A stretch of 64,000 nucleotides of DNA from Sindora glabra. Taxonomy: Eukaryota > Streptophyta > Magnoliopsida > Fabales > Fabaceae. Below, one piece after another: positions 39,715-51,860 of the stretch. The notes under the pieces are model-generated. The model saw nothing but the letters and a program-made list of their open reading frames with translations. It searched no databases and was not told where the DNA came from. Numbering within the stretch: the stretch's first letter is position 1; each line of letters begins with the position of its first letter. A program made the position numbers and the translations under genes. The stretch covers positions 61,589,455-61,653,454 of the forward strand of contig CM035226.1 of NCBI GenBank assembly GCA_020226215.1. Direction: 5' to 3'.

Positions 39715-40560
39715 CACTACTCATATTTTTTAGACGTCAATTATTTTATGAACTAACATTTAAAGTCTCATAGAAAAAGAGAGGATAGTTTACTTTTCAA
39801 AGAAATGATGCTTAAAGTGTCATCGTATTTTTAAAAATGACAGCGCTTACATAACTTTAGACATCGATTATCTTAGAAATGACATTTAAAGTCTTGTGGG
39901 AAGAAATGGCAATAATTTTTTTAAAGAACCAATGCCTAAAGAGTTATCATATTTTTGAAAAAAAATACTATTCACATGATTTTAGATGTTAATTTTTTTA
40001 AAACCTAGTGTCTAAAATCTCATAGGAAAAAAAGAAGATGATCTTTTAAAGAATCAATATCTAAAGTATCATTGTATTTTCAAAAATGGTATCACTCAAA
40101 TGACTTTAGATGTCAATTATTAGGAACCAATGTAAGTCTTGTGAAAAGAAAAAGAAAGATAGTTTTTTAAAGAATCAACATCTAGAGTGTCTTTATATTT
40201 TAAAAAATGATACTGTTCACATGACTTTAGATGTTGTTATTTTAGAAACCAACATTTAAAATCTCATAAGAAAAAAAGGCAACAATATTTTAAAGAATTA
40301 ACCTCTAACGTGCCCTTATATTTTCAAAAATAACATTGCTCACATAACTTTAAATGTTGATTATTTTATAAACCAATGTCTTAAATTTCATGAAAAGAAA
40401 AAATGACAATTTCTTTTTTTTTTTTTACAGATGTTTAAAATATTCCCATATTTTTGTAGACATTAGTTCTTTGTTTGAACTAATATGATAAATTGCATTT
40501 ATTTATAAAAACATCACTGCGCTATTATAAATATTGATTTTTACTTTAACTAATTTTGAT
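39715..40560. repeat. Degenerate tandem array, about 125-bp unit
   Basis: Six or so diverged copies of a unit containing 'actttagatgtcaatta', 'aaccaa(c/t)(a/g)t', 'aaagtctcata(g)gaaaaa' and 'cttttaaagaatcaa' follow one another. They end near CACTGCGCTATTATAAAT (about 40506). The layout resembles the subterminal repeat region of a CACTA element. It lies in intron 5 of TPS copy B. Confidence 0.6.
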
Positions 40561-41642
40561 ATGCTAACATTAAAGAGCAAATTTTAATAATATATACATA
40601 TGAACTTTATTAAATTAATATTTCTTTGCAAATTTTGTAAATTTTTGTTGCAATTTTTTTTATAAAACTTTGAATAACTTATATATGTGTTACAACTTTT
40701 ATAAGTTTAACATTATATCTTTGTTTACATTATACACATAATATAATAATATTAGAATTGCCACTTAATTCTTCCATTTAATTTTATTGTCCAAAATTTT
40801 TACAATCAAAATATTTATGTATATAATATGCATACATACACATTTTATAAAATTAATTATATTTGTAAAAAAATTTATTGTAACTTTTTTGTAAAAGTCT
40901 AAATAATTTATGTGTTTTAACATTTAGAAATAAGAGTCTATAATTTTTGTGATTAAAAAACTTATAATTATATTTAATGTTTCATAATTTTTATATTCAT
41001 TTTTTTAAAGAATTAAAATATTTTGAATCAAAATTATCAAAAGATTATAATTATTTGATATAATTATAAAATCTTCAACAGTCATCTAAATAAAGTATCA
41101 CTTATTAACAACTAACTTAGCTCCCCAAGCTGAAATTGGGTCATGCCACTTTTTTATTTTTAGATGATCATGTAAACTCTTTATGTGATTACATGACATT
41201 CAATTAAGTTTTATTTTTGAACATCAATGAAAGATTTGATGTTAACAATTTATTCATTTCATCTCTCATATAAAATTATTTCTTTCATTATGTAATAATA
41301 AATTAATAGCATCGTAACAAAAAAGTATACTTACACTGTTGTTAACTTTTTATAAAATATTTTTTTCACAAAATCAACGTTAGATTCTATTTATTTATTA
41401 TATAGATCATATCCAAAAATTTTTTTATATCAATTCGAAGTTAACTACTATCCCTTTATTAAACTTTGAAATTGACGTAAAACGTACCTTTCAAATATAC
41501 ATAAATTTTAACTAGTTGATTGCATATTTACTATGATTTAGATGATTTTCTTAAATTTGGTATGCAGGATGCATATTGTATCTACTTGCAAGTGATCTGT
41601 TAAATCGAGGACAGCCATTTTCTATATATATATAACTATAAA

Positions 41643-41815
41643 GGTGAATTCTACGGTACCCTGAGGGGTTTGGTGCCCGGGGTGGTGTGGCAAAATACAA
41701 GCCACTGGATGAGATTACTAAGTCAATGCTAAGACTTTTGTAATCTCATCCAGTGGCTTATATTTTGCCACACCACCCCGGGCACCAAACCCCTCAGGGT
41801 ACCGTAGTAAGCACC
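41643..41815. mobile_element. Palindromic MITE (Mutator-like) with 9-bp target duplication
   Basis: The 173-bp element folds into two nearly perfect arms of about 77 bases. The shared arm includes CTACGGTACCCTGAGGGGTT and GGTGCCCGGGGTGGTGTGGC, and arms differ only at the outer tips and at one internal base (CAAAATAC against CAAAATAT). Outer ends are GGTG..CACC. Flanks are AACTATAAA (41634-41642) and AATTATAAA (41816-41824), an 8-of-9 match. A 9-base duplication fits Mutator-type transposases acting in trans. It is strikingly GC-rich for its surroundings. Confidence 0.85.
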
Positions 41816-42240
41816 AATTATAAATTAATGCTTCAACTCTTAAACCAGTATCTGTACATATAAGAGTTACACTCCTACCCCACAATTTTACACAAATTTT
41901 GATCTGATGTTCATCTAAAGGCTATAATTTATCTTAGTTAAAGTTGAGTTTGACATTAATCTCGAAAGAGATTGACCTTCTTAATTACTATGTCTTTTTT
42001 CTTTTTTATTTTTTATAAAAATAATCTCTTGATCGATAATAAGTTAAATTCAATACTTAAATTTATGAAAAAAAGAAAAAATGATGGATTTTTTTTAAAC
42101 ATGAATGAATAATGTTGAATAATGCTAGTTGGTGTATAAGAAAAACTTGGTATTTTAGCGGATGTTAAAATCCCCGAAAGGAGAAAAAGAAAAAAAAAAT
42201 AGCGCAACTGGAATAAGTAATATATATATATTATATATAT

Positions 42241-42242
<2 letters not shown>

Positions 42243-42276
<34 letters not shown>
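42243..42276. repeat. (AG)n microsatellite
   Basis: About 17 AG units, preceded by an interrupted TA tract at 42221-42240. Confidence 0.95.
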
Positions 42277-42278
<2 letters not shown>

Positions 42279-42417
42279 ACTAAGAAAGCTAGATTTGTAA
42301 CAATGGAAAGCTAGGCAACTTTATACCCTACTCCTCCTATTGTTTCTATCCTCAGATTGAACATCGGACCCCTTGAATTCATTTGATTTTGGTTTTTGAT
42401 TACAAGACAAGAACTAT

Positions 42418-42666
42418 CTAATTTGGGAACAAGCAGTTTGAAGTATAATCACATGGTTTCTCAATGTCAACCAGCAAATTTTTTACGTTGAAGGCAAACA
42501 AGTTTGAACAATTGAACTTATAACTTTTAGCATCTTCCTCAAAATCTCTTACCACTAGTTCACCCGGCTTAAAATCAGCAAAAATGAGTTTTCTCTCACA
42601 TCCATCAGTAAAGATTTCTTGAATTATTAAATTATCTGGTTTTCGCAACGTCGGTATCGAGTCCAA
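42418..42666 (-). pseudogene. Unrecognised 82-residue reading frame in TPS intron 5
   Basis: It begins MDSIPTLRKPDN and ends CDYTSNCLFPN. The composition is balanced, with four cysteines and alternating acidic and hydrophobic stretches, unlike the low-complexity frames nearby. I do not recognise the family. There is no signal peptide or membrane segment. It may be a captured fragment of a host gene exon carried in by a transposon, or chance. It is antisense to the pseudogene. Confidence 0.25.
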
Positions 42667-42837
42667 TTCATTTTTTCTTTTTAATCATTTGTTGTAAAAG
42701 AACATTTCAAATTATAATGAAAAATGAAAATTTAATTGGCTGAAATCGTTGAATTGATCTCTTTCAAATGTAACTTGCATACCTGAATATTTAGAAGTAT
42801 GAGCAAATTTGACAGAGATCAGTGTTATCTAAAATGA

Positions 42838-42982
42838 GCCATTCTGTTAGAATTTCACTGCCTTTCAATAGAGAGACAATAAAAAACTATTTGAAAAGAA
42901 AGTTTAATGAACCATTCTGCTGAAGTTTTACTTCCTTTCATCTTTTCAATAGAGAGAAAGAAAAACTACTTGAAAAAAAGCT
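42838..42982. repeat. Diverged tandem duplication, about 70-bp unit
   Basis: Two adjacent copies share 'gccattctg(t/c)t(a/g)', 'tttcaatagagag' and 'aaaaactatttgaaaa'. The copies differ by small indels. Confidence 0.7.
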
Positions 42983-43151
42983 GAGAATATTGCATATATA
43001 TTGAGTAATGGTGTAATCAGCGAAGTTAAAGTTTTAGGGTTTAGGGTTTATATTACTGTATTTTTCTTCAACTCTTCCAACTTCGACTATGGTGCTTGGT
43101 GCTTTGAGATCTAATTTTGGCATAAATAACTTGATTGCTCATAATATATAG

Positions 43152-44143
43152 TTCTACAACTTGGCACAATCTTACTTGATTGAAATCAAGTGATTCAATC
43201 AAGTGGGGCAATGAAGGCTACATTCCAACGTACAGTGAGTACAAAAGCAACGGGGTTGCAACTACTACAATCCCTCTTCAAGTAATTTCATTTGTTGGCC
43301 TAACAACATTTGCAACCAAAGAGGTGCTTGATTGGATTTCAAGTGATCCAGACATCTTCAAGGCTGCTTCAATTATTTTAAGGGTCACAGATGACATAGC
43401 TTCACATAAGGTATAAATATAAATACATTAAACGACTAATCCATACTATTTGAGTTACTTTTGACTTCAGCACTGCTAAGCTCTCCTAATCACAAATTTG
43501 CAAAGATTTTATTTAAAATAGATTCATCCAAGTTTCTGAATTGTGGTCCATAGCCGCAATAACAACCATATTGTAACTGCAATTTCATGCTACAATAACC
43601 ACATTTTTTTCGTATTTTTTGCATTTGTTCACAATTTTGCTGATAGCAGCAAAATTAAAATCGCAATTTAGATTTATGTTTCATTTATTTTAGAAAAGTA
43701 TAAATAATTTTATTGAAATTATACAAATTATAGTAAATTATAATATAATTATGAGCATTTCATTTTTCTTTTGACCTTATTGAGCTATTATTGATCAAAT
43801 CAGTCCATTAGTTTGGGACTGAGCTTGTGGATTTTGTTTTGACATGTAGTTCGAGCAGGAAAGAGTTCATGTTGCTTCATCAGTGGAATGTTGTATGAAG
43901 CAATATGACATTTCAGAAGAAGGGGCCTGTAAATTACTTCATGATGACATCACAAATTATTGGAAGGTTATAAATAAAGAGTGCCTCAAGTTGGTCAATG
44001 TTGTCCCAAAGCCGGTGCTTGAATTTGTTGTGAACAATGCACGTTTGTCTGAGGTTTCTTATGCCAACTCCCTAGACAGTTTCACAAACGGGGAATTTCT
44101 GAAAGAGCATGTTAACGCACTGCTGGTGAATCCAATCCCATAA
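43152..44143 (+). pseudogene. TPS copy B, exons 6 and 7
   Basis: Exon 6 (43152-43410) begins FYNLAQSYLIEIK and then hits TGA at 43191. The cause is an imperfect 13-base tandem copy (GATTGAAATCAAGT then GATTCAATCAAGT). Beyond it the homologous frame resumes with WGNEGYIPTYSEYKSNGVAT. Exon 7 (43850-44143) begins FEQERVHVASSVECCMKQYD after CATGTAG and ends VNPIP-TAA, six residues earlier than copy A because TAC became TAA. A conserved AATAAA follows at 44192-44197. Confidence 0.92.
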
Positions 44144-44546
44144 ACATTCAACAACACCAGAAATTGCTATATATTTCCGTTTTGAGTTTAAAATAAATGA
44201 TAAGCCCAATCTTAGTTGTGACAACTTTTGTTGGGTTTCGCCAACTGTGTCTGTCTGCATGATTTTAAAGTCATTTGATTTTCCTATTTTATGTCTTGTA
44301 AGTTCTATATCGTTGTTGTGGCTGTGTACATGGTTTTAAAGTTGTATATGTTCATCTTTTGCGTCTTGTATTTCTAGTGTGCTTTTGTGAATTATGACCA
44401 ATAGCATAATACGTGATTTGACCCATTACCAGATTTATCGTATGTTAATTCTCGCAATTGTTAATTTTTCGACCGCCGTCCTTCAATAGACATTTAGAAT
44501 GCTGCTTGTTACTTCATTTTTGAATTTGAAATTCAAATGCCATTAA

Positions 44547-45069
44547 TGCAAGAATTGTTTTCATTTTAATTACAAAATCCAGATTTTAGCCTTAAATTAT
44601 GGTATAAGAAAAGAACATCACATATAATTATATGAAATTGCATAATGAATACCTGATTCATAGGTATCCATAATTGCACTATCCAGTTTCTACTTCTATT
44701 CAACAGATGATGCAATGCCTCTCCTTCTTCAATCCCTGAAAGCACAATACAGAAAATGCATTTATGGATCAGCTTCCCTCCCTTGGCTAAAACTCATGAA
44801 TTCTATATCTCTAAGAGAGTATGTATAAAAATAATTTCTTTGATTGGGCAAAAACTGAACTTCTAAGATTTAGTAAGGTAGAGACCTCTCTTATTAATGT
44901 AACTAAATTATGAATCCTATCCATCATAAGATCCATAACCACAAAATAAAAAATGAGTTTGGACTCAACTACCTTAAGGCCTTTTATTTCATGTGTCACC
45001 AAATGACCTAATTGACATTAATATTCTTATTTACTAAATTATGTAAGTCTACAAAATAAAATACTAACA
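44547..45069 (-). repeat. Copia left LTR (3' LTR in element orientation)
   Basis: Colinear with 50515-51037 over 523 bases. Shared strings include CAATCCCTGAAAGCACAATA and TTAGTAAGGTAGAGA. Many substitutions separate the two, so insertion was old. Confidence 0.85.
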
Positions 45070-46239
45070 ATTTCTCATTTGGACCAATATAATTTATAAA
45101 TAGTGGCTACTAAAATATTAATGATAATTTGAAATGGTTCTATTAAACTCTTAGGTCTGAATTAAGATCATAGGAGTTGAATAATATAGAATGCTATATC
45201 CTAAAGGATATTAACATCAAACATATTAAATACCCACAATAAATAATTTCAAATTGTACACTATAAGATTTACATGACTCTAATATGATTATATGCAAAT
45301 CTCCACATATTAGGTCCTAGCATTCATTCAAAATGATCAATGAGAATTTAAATTTTCAACATGGTAATAAGATAGGATCTAAATGCCTCTAACTATAAGC
45401 CATAACACAGAATGTGTATAAACTATATGGCAATAAATGAATATCTCATTGTGAGTATTTTGATTAAACTTTTCTTAGGATAATATGAGTTTATGTCATC
45501 AAACTCCCACTAACCCAAAACACTGATAAGCTTAGGTAAATTTACATTATTCACATGATCATGCTTTACATTTACTCCTAAGTCTTAGGTTTGTAGATCC
45601 ATATGCATATAATCTATGGAAAAACAAGTAATATACTCATGTATATTCTTTACCTCATAAACTAGTATTTCAAATTGAAGTCTTTTACATGAATAAAGAA
45701 TTTATTACTTAAAGAGAAAACCATGACAACAATATTGTTGTGTCATAAACTTGGCTAAGATAAAAAATCCTTAACCTATTAGTTTGATAAGGACATTTAT
45801 AATATGTGACATACCCTACCCCTATAATAAAGGTTGTTGCAAATGATTGCTCAATATTTTTCATGACAAAACTCTTCTTAATATGTGACCAAATATAGAT
45901 TTATGATCACCTAGATAACTAACTAAACATGGTTAAGTAACTTGTACCTATGAGATCTCCCAATTTCTTGTGGGTTCATTTGTAATAATTTATACAACCC
46001 AAGTAAAATATCAATTGCAATCTAAAATCACTTACTTAAATAAATAACAAGGTATCTATAAATAATGCATATGTGACATTTCTTATCACTTAAGAATCAT
46101 ATTTAGGCCTAATTGAACTTTTATCCTTTTGAATTAATAAATACGAGAGCATGCTAATGTGTTGAACCCTTTTTAGCACCATAAATAAGACAACCTAAAT
46201 ACCCCCTTGACCTTTCATCAAGATCTCAATGTCTTTTTA

Positions 46240-46700
46240 TTTACATAAAGTGGTACTCCTAGGCCTTTCATTTTAATCTAATTGCTTTGTCTTAACCAAA
46301 ACATCTATATTGTCATTGACTAGTAAAACATCATTATTGTACAGAATCAGAATTATCAAAATTCCTTTACTTATCATCATACATAGATCTGTATTGCTTT
46401 CCTCAAATTTGAAAGAAATTACAATCTCATCAAAATTGAAATATAACTATATAGACGAACATCTTTATTTTTTCCCTCTTAGAAACTAATTGGCTATTTT
46501 ATCAAGTCACAAATCAAAAAGGCTATTTTGTTCTTCAACGAACATAGCTCCTACCAAAACAAGGTACTTCAGACCATAATGATCAAGAGTAAGTTCTAAA
46601 AGGTCAGGAGAGAAAGTCTTTGATAGTCTACACCTTCCTTTTAAGTATTATCCTTTGACTACTAATTGACCTAATCTTGAATCCATAGTTTCATGTGAAC
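46240..46700 (-). pseudogene. Copia reverse transcriptase remnant
   Basis: Minus-strand fragments align in order with Copia pol: an EGVDYQ segment (about 46600-46690), the YNNDVLLVND active-site relic (about 46315-46370), then the NERP and KDIEIL segments. In-frame stops and a changed catalytic box (YVDD to YNND) mean it cannot be functional. Confidence 0.65.
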
Positions 46701-48249
46701 ATCCTTTTTAAACTCAAAATTTTTACTGACTAGCTAGTTCTTAATGCATAGTTTAACTTGTCCCCAAATTCAATTGCTACAATCCAATTAGAAGGATCAA
46801 CTTAAACTTTATGGGACATCTTAAAGGAGTTTCATAACTATTATACTTTACTTAACACATTGGACCAAAACATAGGATGATGAAAGTGGATTGTTAGTTT
46901 ATAATAAAATCACCACTCTTTGCTTCCAACTCCCACCTTATTTGATATCTCCCACTATTCAAAAGCATCCTCTAAGATGATCAATTCATCTAAACTCTAA
47001 TGATGGTTTTAAAGTTAACTTTCAATATGGGTTTTGCAAAATCCCAATATAGTCCATTAAAACTTGTACCCAAAACCAATCAAAACATGACAATTAGGGA
47101 AAAATGTGTTTTCTCAATGAAAGATAAAATACTTTATTTTTGGTGGCAAAAAAAAAAAAAAAAGAAACACTAACGTGAACAATCATCTCTAGCTTTAACT
47201 CATTTTGAGTGTTATAGAAGAACTTCAAAAATCTTGACTTAAATGAAACAACTTTGGTGTATGTCAGGTCAAAAAACAATCCCTTATATAAACTTTTATG
47301 TTCATCAAGCTTATAATAAGCACTCCATTGATCTCATTATGGGTCACATTCTTAAGCAATGAGAGATTATGACCCTTTTCCCACATAATCAAATTTCACA
47401 AAATTTTTACAATGGAAAACAAAAGGGTCAAAGCATTCATTGGTCTAGAGATACTTTGTTTGATGGTTCAGTCTATGATGACTATTAGATTGACTCAATT
47501 CGAGTGTGATTATTTTTTCCCTCTTTTGCCCCTACAATTGAATTCAAACTAATAGTAAGTTCTTATACTAAGATTACTAAATACAATTTCTAGAATTTAA
47601 CCCTATTTATTGTAACTCATTCAATCTAGTATTTTTATAAAATTTTGTTACATGGACATAAAATTGAGGAAAATATCCTAATTACTTGCCAATACCTTAA
47701 TCATGCTAATATTTTCCCTCACAAAATTGATCTATGCAATTACATTCAATATTATGTTATAAAATCTAACGTCAAAAGGTATTTATAAATTTACAATATG
47801 ATACAAGAGTCAAACATTATACTCTTAAAATCTAATACTAAAAAGGTGTTTAGAAAATTTAAGAATATTACATCTAATCCTATACTCATATTACCATCAA
47901 TATACTATATTAATAATATAATATTGAATGGTATTTAATGTTACCAATTTGACATCTCCCTTGTAAATTTAGAACAATTTTTTTTCAAAAATTTGAATAA
48001 AATTTTATGCAATTAGTCCCACAAAAGCAGGTATGTAGTTACAAAATTTTCATGAGAGTATATAGTAATTGCTATAAAATGTATAATATTTCAAAATTAA
48101 TAACATTATATAAATAATGTTCAAATTGTAACAAAAAAATTGGAAGTAGTTAATATTATAGGAATCATATAGGAAAATTCTAAGCTTAAAATTATTTTAA
48201 ATAAATATTCAAATAAAATAAATAAAAATTATGATAAAAATTTTTAATT

Positions 48250-50514
48250 TTAAAAAAATCTGAAAAAATATTCAAGAGTGATGTATAGCGGTGTGCTTTC
48301 ACTGCAATCAAAGGCTATTGGCATGGTAATGTGTGGCTTACACATGCCGGCTATGCACGTGGGTGTGAGCAGACGAGCATTATATCTCGTCTTCTTCACC
48401 TGTTGGCTTGGTATTCGGTCAACCCATCCCAATTCTCGACTTGATTTGTACTCCATTCTATTTTATGCTATATGATTATGCTTTTCTTGAGATTTTTATC
48501 TAAAAACACCCTAAAATTAATTTCCAACAGATTTAATCAAGAGACCCGATCCAAAACACGTGAAGATTCAAATTTAAACTTTTCCAAAGTTTGGAAAAGC
48601 CGCATCATTCTTGGCATTTTCCAGCCTTCATTTTGTTTTTTTTTCTTTCGCGAAAAGTGATTTTTAAACTGACACAGCCATAAACTCAACCATAAATACA
48701 TTGAAAATTTATTTTTGATTTTCCCAGGATGTTAAAAAAACCAACACAACAGTACTGGCATTCTCTCCACGTTTCCTGGGCTGTTATGTTCTATTTAGCT
48801 CCATAACTCACATTTTCACCCCACTTATCATTTTAAATCACAAAATCCCCAAAACCAGTTGGAGTGAAATCATTAAAATTAAGAGTTTGTTTGTTTGTTT
48901 GTTTGTGTTTTCAGTTTTCTGTTTTTAAAACAGTTTTATAAAACATGTTCTAAAAACAGTTTTAAAAAACAATCAAAGAAAAGAATGTGTTTGATAAATT
49001 ATTTTAAAAACAATCTTGAATTATAAAAATATAATTAATGTAGTGTGTTTTGGAAATAAAAAAAAAACTTAAAATTATTATTTTTTCTATTTTTAAAATA
49101 CATATTTTGAAAATAATTTTTAAAACTGAAGAGAAAAAAAATACTTAAACAAATAAATTTTTTTGTTTTTTTGTTTTTAAAAACACCAAACAAACAGACT
49201 CTAAGATTTCAAATGCATATGAAACTCTTTACTCCTAATTAAGATCCCACTTACGCCTCCCGATGCAACACGCGTTTTATGAAAGGAAAAACCGGAAATT
49301 ATTCATGCGTTCATGACTTGGTTCCCGGGAGATTTCACTAACATGCAATAAAACAACGTAATAGACTTATTTTGGCAGTAAGCACTATTTTGGCTATATA
49401 TATAGCAGCAAGCCGAAATAGACTTGGTAGACTTAAATGCATGGAAACATCCTCATACTCTCAGCAAATGTTTTCAAAGCCATCACTTCAAATGTTTTTC
49501 GATTATCCTAATTTTTCATCTCAATTTTCTGCAACTATGATGTTTTGTGTGAGTTGATTCCAAAATAATGGGTTCTAAGCTTCTCATATATTCTGGTAAA
49601 CTACACCCATGTTCATAGACAACACAGAAAACAAACCCATTCATCCCATGCAGAAACCAGCGTACCTATTAGCAAAAACCAATTCACAGTCAAGACAGGT
49701 TTCCTCGCTGACAATTTTCTGGAAAAATTGGCTGTGTTCCCAGAAACCAATTCAACTATATACATATGTTCCATGCAAATAATAAACATGCACTTATACA
49801 AATGGATGATTTGGAAAAAGGAAAAACGTAGCTGTACATAAAACATGTGTTAAAATCCACATCATCATAGTTTTAGCGCAAAGCAAGTATAAAAACAAAG
49901 TAACCAGGGACGAAATAATGCCATGAAATCCACACAAACTGGCAAATAAATGAAGATTTCATTTTTCCAAAAAATAGCCAACTCATATTCGTGCAGCATT
50001 CGTTTCACAGTTATTGCAGATGAAAATATGAGTGCAGATATTTTTGTGTTCGAATGGATGGTTGCATAAATCATGAAAATGGCAAAAACGACATTCAAAG
50101 GGAAATTTTCATTAATTATCGCCCGGTATTCATGAACTGGAAAAACAAGCCATACCACACAGGAATGTCATAATTCAACAATCATAATTTTTTCAGCAAA
50201 AGGCAGCAGGTATATATTTACTCAAAGAACTCCAATTTTTCTTAGTGAACATGTCTTGTTCGTTACCATGAAAACGTGAATAAGCCAAAACCGTACTTAT
50301 TATTATAATATTGGCACGAAAAATAGTTTATGCACAAAATCATGCTCAGACAATTACATCCTAAAATGATGTAAAATTATATCAGGAATTGCTCCGATAA
50401 ATCAAATGGAACATACAATTCACAGGTTCAAGTATGCACATAAGAGAAACAAGTGAAGCCAATTTTCGTAAATTCAGTCATAATTGAAAGTTCTAATCTG
50501 TCTCACATACGAAT
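48250..50514. other. Unassigned higher-complexity block inside the Copia element
   Basis: By position this should be gag and leader of the minus-strand element, but I see no gag domain or zinc knuckle. The sequence is compositionally richer than the pol part and includes non-coding patches with stress or UTR-like look, plus a Tourist-like MITE at 48883-49201. It may be captured host DNA or a nested element. Reading frames of up to 97 residues (49865-50158, minus) have no recognisable family. Confidence 0.3.
48883..49201. mobile_element. Tourist-like MITE
   Basis: The left end GAGTTTGTTTGTTTG and the inverted right end GAGTCTGTTTGTTTGG are flanked by TAA at 48880-48882 and 49202-49204. The 319-bp body is rich in AAAACAGTTTT-type motifs with no coding capacity. 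The ends fit PIF/Harbinger Tourist elements (GGGTCTGTTTGG type). Confidence 0.7.
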
Positions 50515-51037
50515 TGTAAGAATTATTTTCATTTTAATTGCAAAACCCAGATTTTGACTTTAAATTATTGCATGAGAAAAGATGAACATAGCATATAATT
50601 ATAAGAAATTGTATAATGAATACTTGGTTCATAGATATCCATAATTATACTATCTAGTTTCTACTTCTATTCAATAGATGATGCAATTCCTCTCCTGCTT
50701 CAATCCCTGAAAGCACAATACAAAAAATGTTGTTGTGGAGCTTCCCTCCCGTGGCGAACACCTCTGAACTTTGTATCTCTGAGAGAGCATATGTAAAAAT
50801 AATTTACTTGATGGAGCAGAAAGTGAACCTCCTAGATTTAGTAAGGTAGAGATTTCTCCTTTTATTATAATTAGATTATAAATCCTATCTATTAGAAGAT
50901 TTATACTTGCTAAATATAAAATGAATATAAGTTCAAGTATCTCAAAACCCTTTATATTATGTGTCACCAAATCACCTGATTGATATTAATATTCCTATTT
51001 ACTAAATCATGTAGGTCCACAAAATAAAATACTAACA
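50515..51037 (-). repeat. Copia right LTR (5' LTR in element orientation)
   Basis: Equal in length to 44547-45069. The expected tRNA primer site next to it (before 50515) is not recognisable, consistent with age. Confidence 0.85.
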
Positions 51038-51860
51038 ATTATTAATATTGAATTATTGAGTAGACACTTATCGCATTTGAGTGTAGGTTGAAAAAAGATT
51101 ATTTATTTTTTCTCCAAGAGAGCTACAGCAACTTGCAGTCATCTTATATCTATTTGCTCCTTTTCCCCCCTGAAATTGAAGAGCTTTATTCTTATGGTAT
51201 ATGGCACGAGTATGTGAAAAGTATACATGGTTTACGAAATTCATTAATTTAAATATTTTATCATTAAAAAGGCGACATGAGAAAGAGTATACCAATCAAT
51301 ATCTAAATGATTAGGAATATATCAAATAAATATTAAATGATTTTTTAACATTTAGTATTATTTTTAAAATTTTATAGCAATTTAATATTATTATCACTAT
51401 GGAACATATTAAGTGAGAAATATTATCCTCCATTTTCATAATCACTTTAAAAAATCGATTTAGTTAAAAATTATTTTATACTTAATTAACTCTTAAAAAA
51501 TCTAATATTTTCTATTAAAATTGTTAATAAATTATATTAATCCTTAAAGATACGTGTGTCTGTATTCGTCGCGGTTTTTAATGCCATTTTAATTCGTCCA
51601 TTCTTAATTTCCCATCTCATGCGGAAAGTAGTACATTCCAGTCCAAGCTGCTTGAAACTGTTTGGTACTTCGAAGCTTGAAACTTATCGTAAACTGCCTC
51701 CCCAGGTCTCTCTTTTCTTTCACGTGTTTTCCATGTATGAAGGTTTTGTTCGTTTGTTTCAAACTGAAAATGGGATTGCTAGCGTTCGGCATCCTGTCAT
51801 ATACAGCTACTTACAGAAACACAAGGAAGAAAGGCAACATACTCCTATCAATTTTGAGTA
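51038..51860. other. Intergenic, with an unassigned less AT-rich patch
   Basis: A stretch at 51170-51240 (TTATTCTTATGGTATATGGC) resembles 54146-54190, so it belongs to the duplicated TPS downstream flank. A patch at 51550-51790 has mixed composition and overlapping frames on both strands, but no family signature. Confidence 0.4.

Larger units (their letters stand above)
27733..44143 (+). pseudogene. TPS-a terpene synthase pseudogene (copy B), exons 2-7
   Basis: Exon remnants: 27733-28018, 28131-28503, 29265-29483, 38386-38527, 43152-43410 and 43850-44143. Four have exactly the lengths of the copy A exons (286, 373, 219 and 142). Exon 6 is 13 longer and exon 7 is 18 shorter. Three lesions are visible: no exon 1 upstream, the exon 4 donor changed from GT to AT (AAGAG|ATTAAT), and a 13-base duplication in exon 6 giving TGA at 43191 plus a frameshift. 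RDR and DDTYD in exon 4 and the D..S...E motif at the exon 6/7 junction persist. Introns 4 and 5 are 8.9 and 4.6 kb, filled with transposons. The otherwise open exons suggest the loss of function is not ancient. Confidence 0.9.
44547..51037 (-). mobile_element. Degenerate Ty1/Copia retrotransposon, minus strand
   Basis: Two direct repeats of equal length, 44547-45069 and 50515-51037 (523 bases each), bound the element. On the minus strand each starts TGTTAGTATT, the usual Copia LTR start. A tract resembling the Copia polypurine site (AAATGAGAAAT, compare AAGTGGGAGAT) precedes the left copy. Inside, the minus strand near 46300-46370 reads LILYNNDVLLVND, a decayed form of the reverse transcriptase YVDD box, and 46600-46690 reads KEGVDYQ. 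Many stops show it is dead. Flanks ATTAA and ATTAT may be decayed 5-base target copies. It sits about 400 bases after TPS copy B. Confidence 0.8.
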
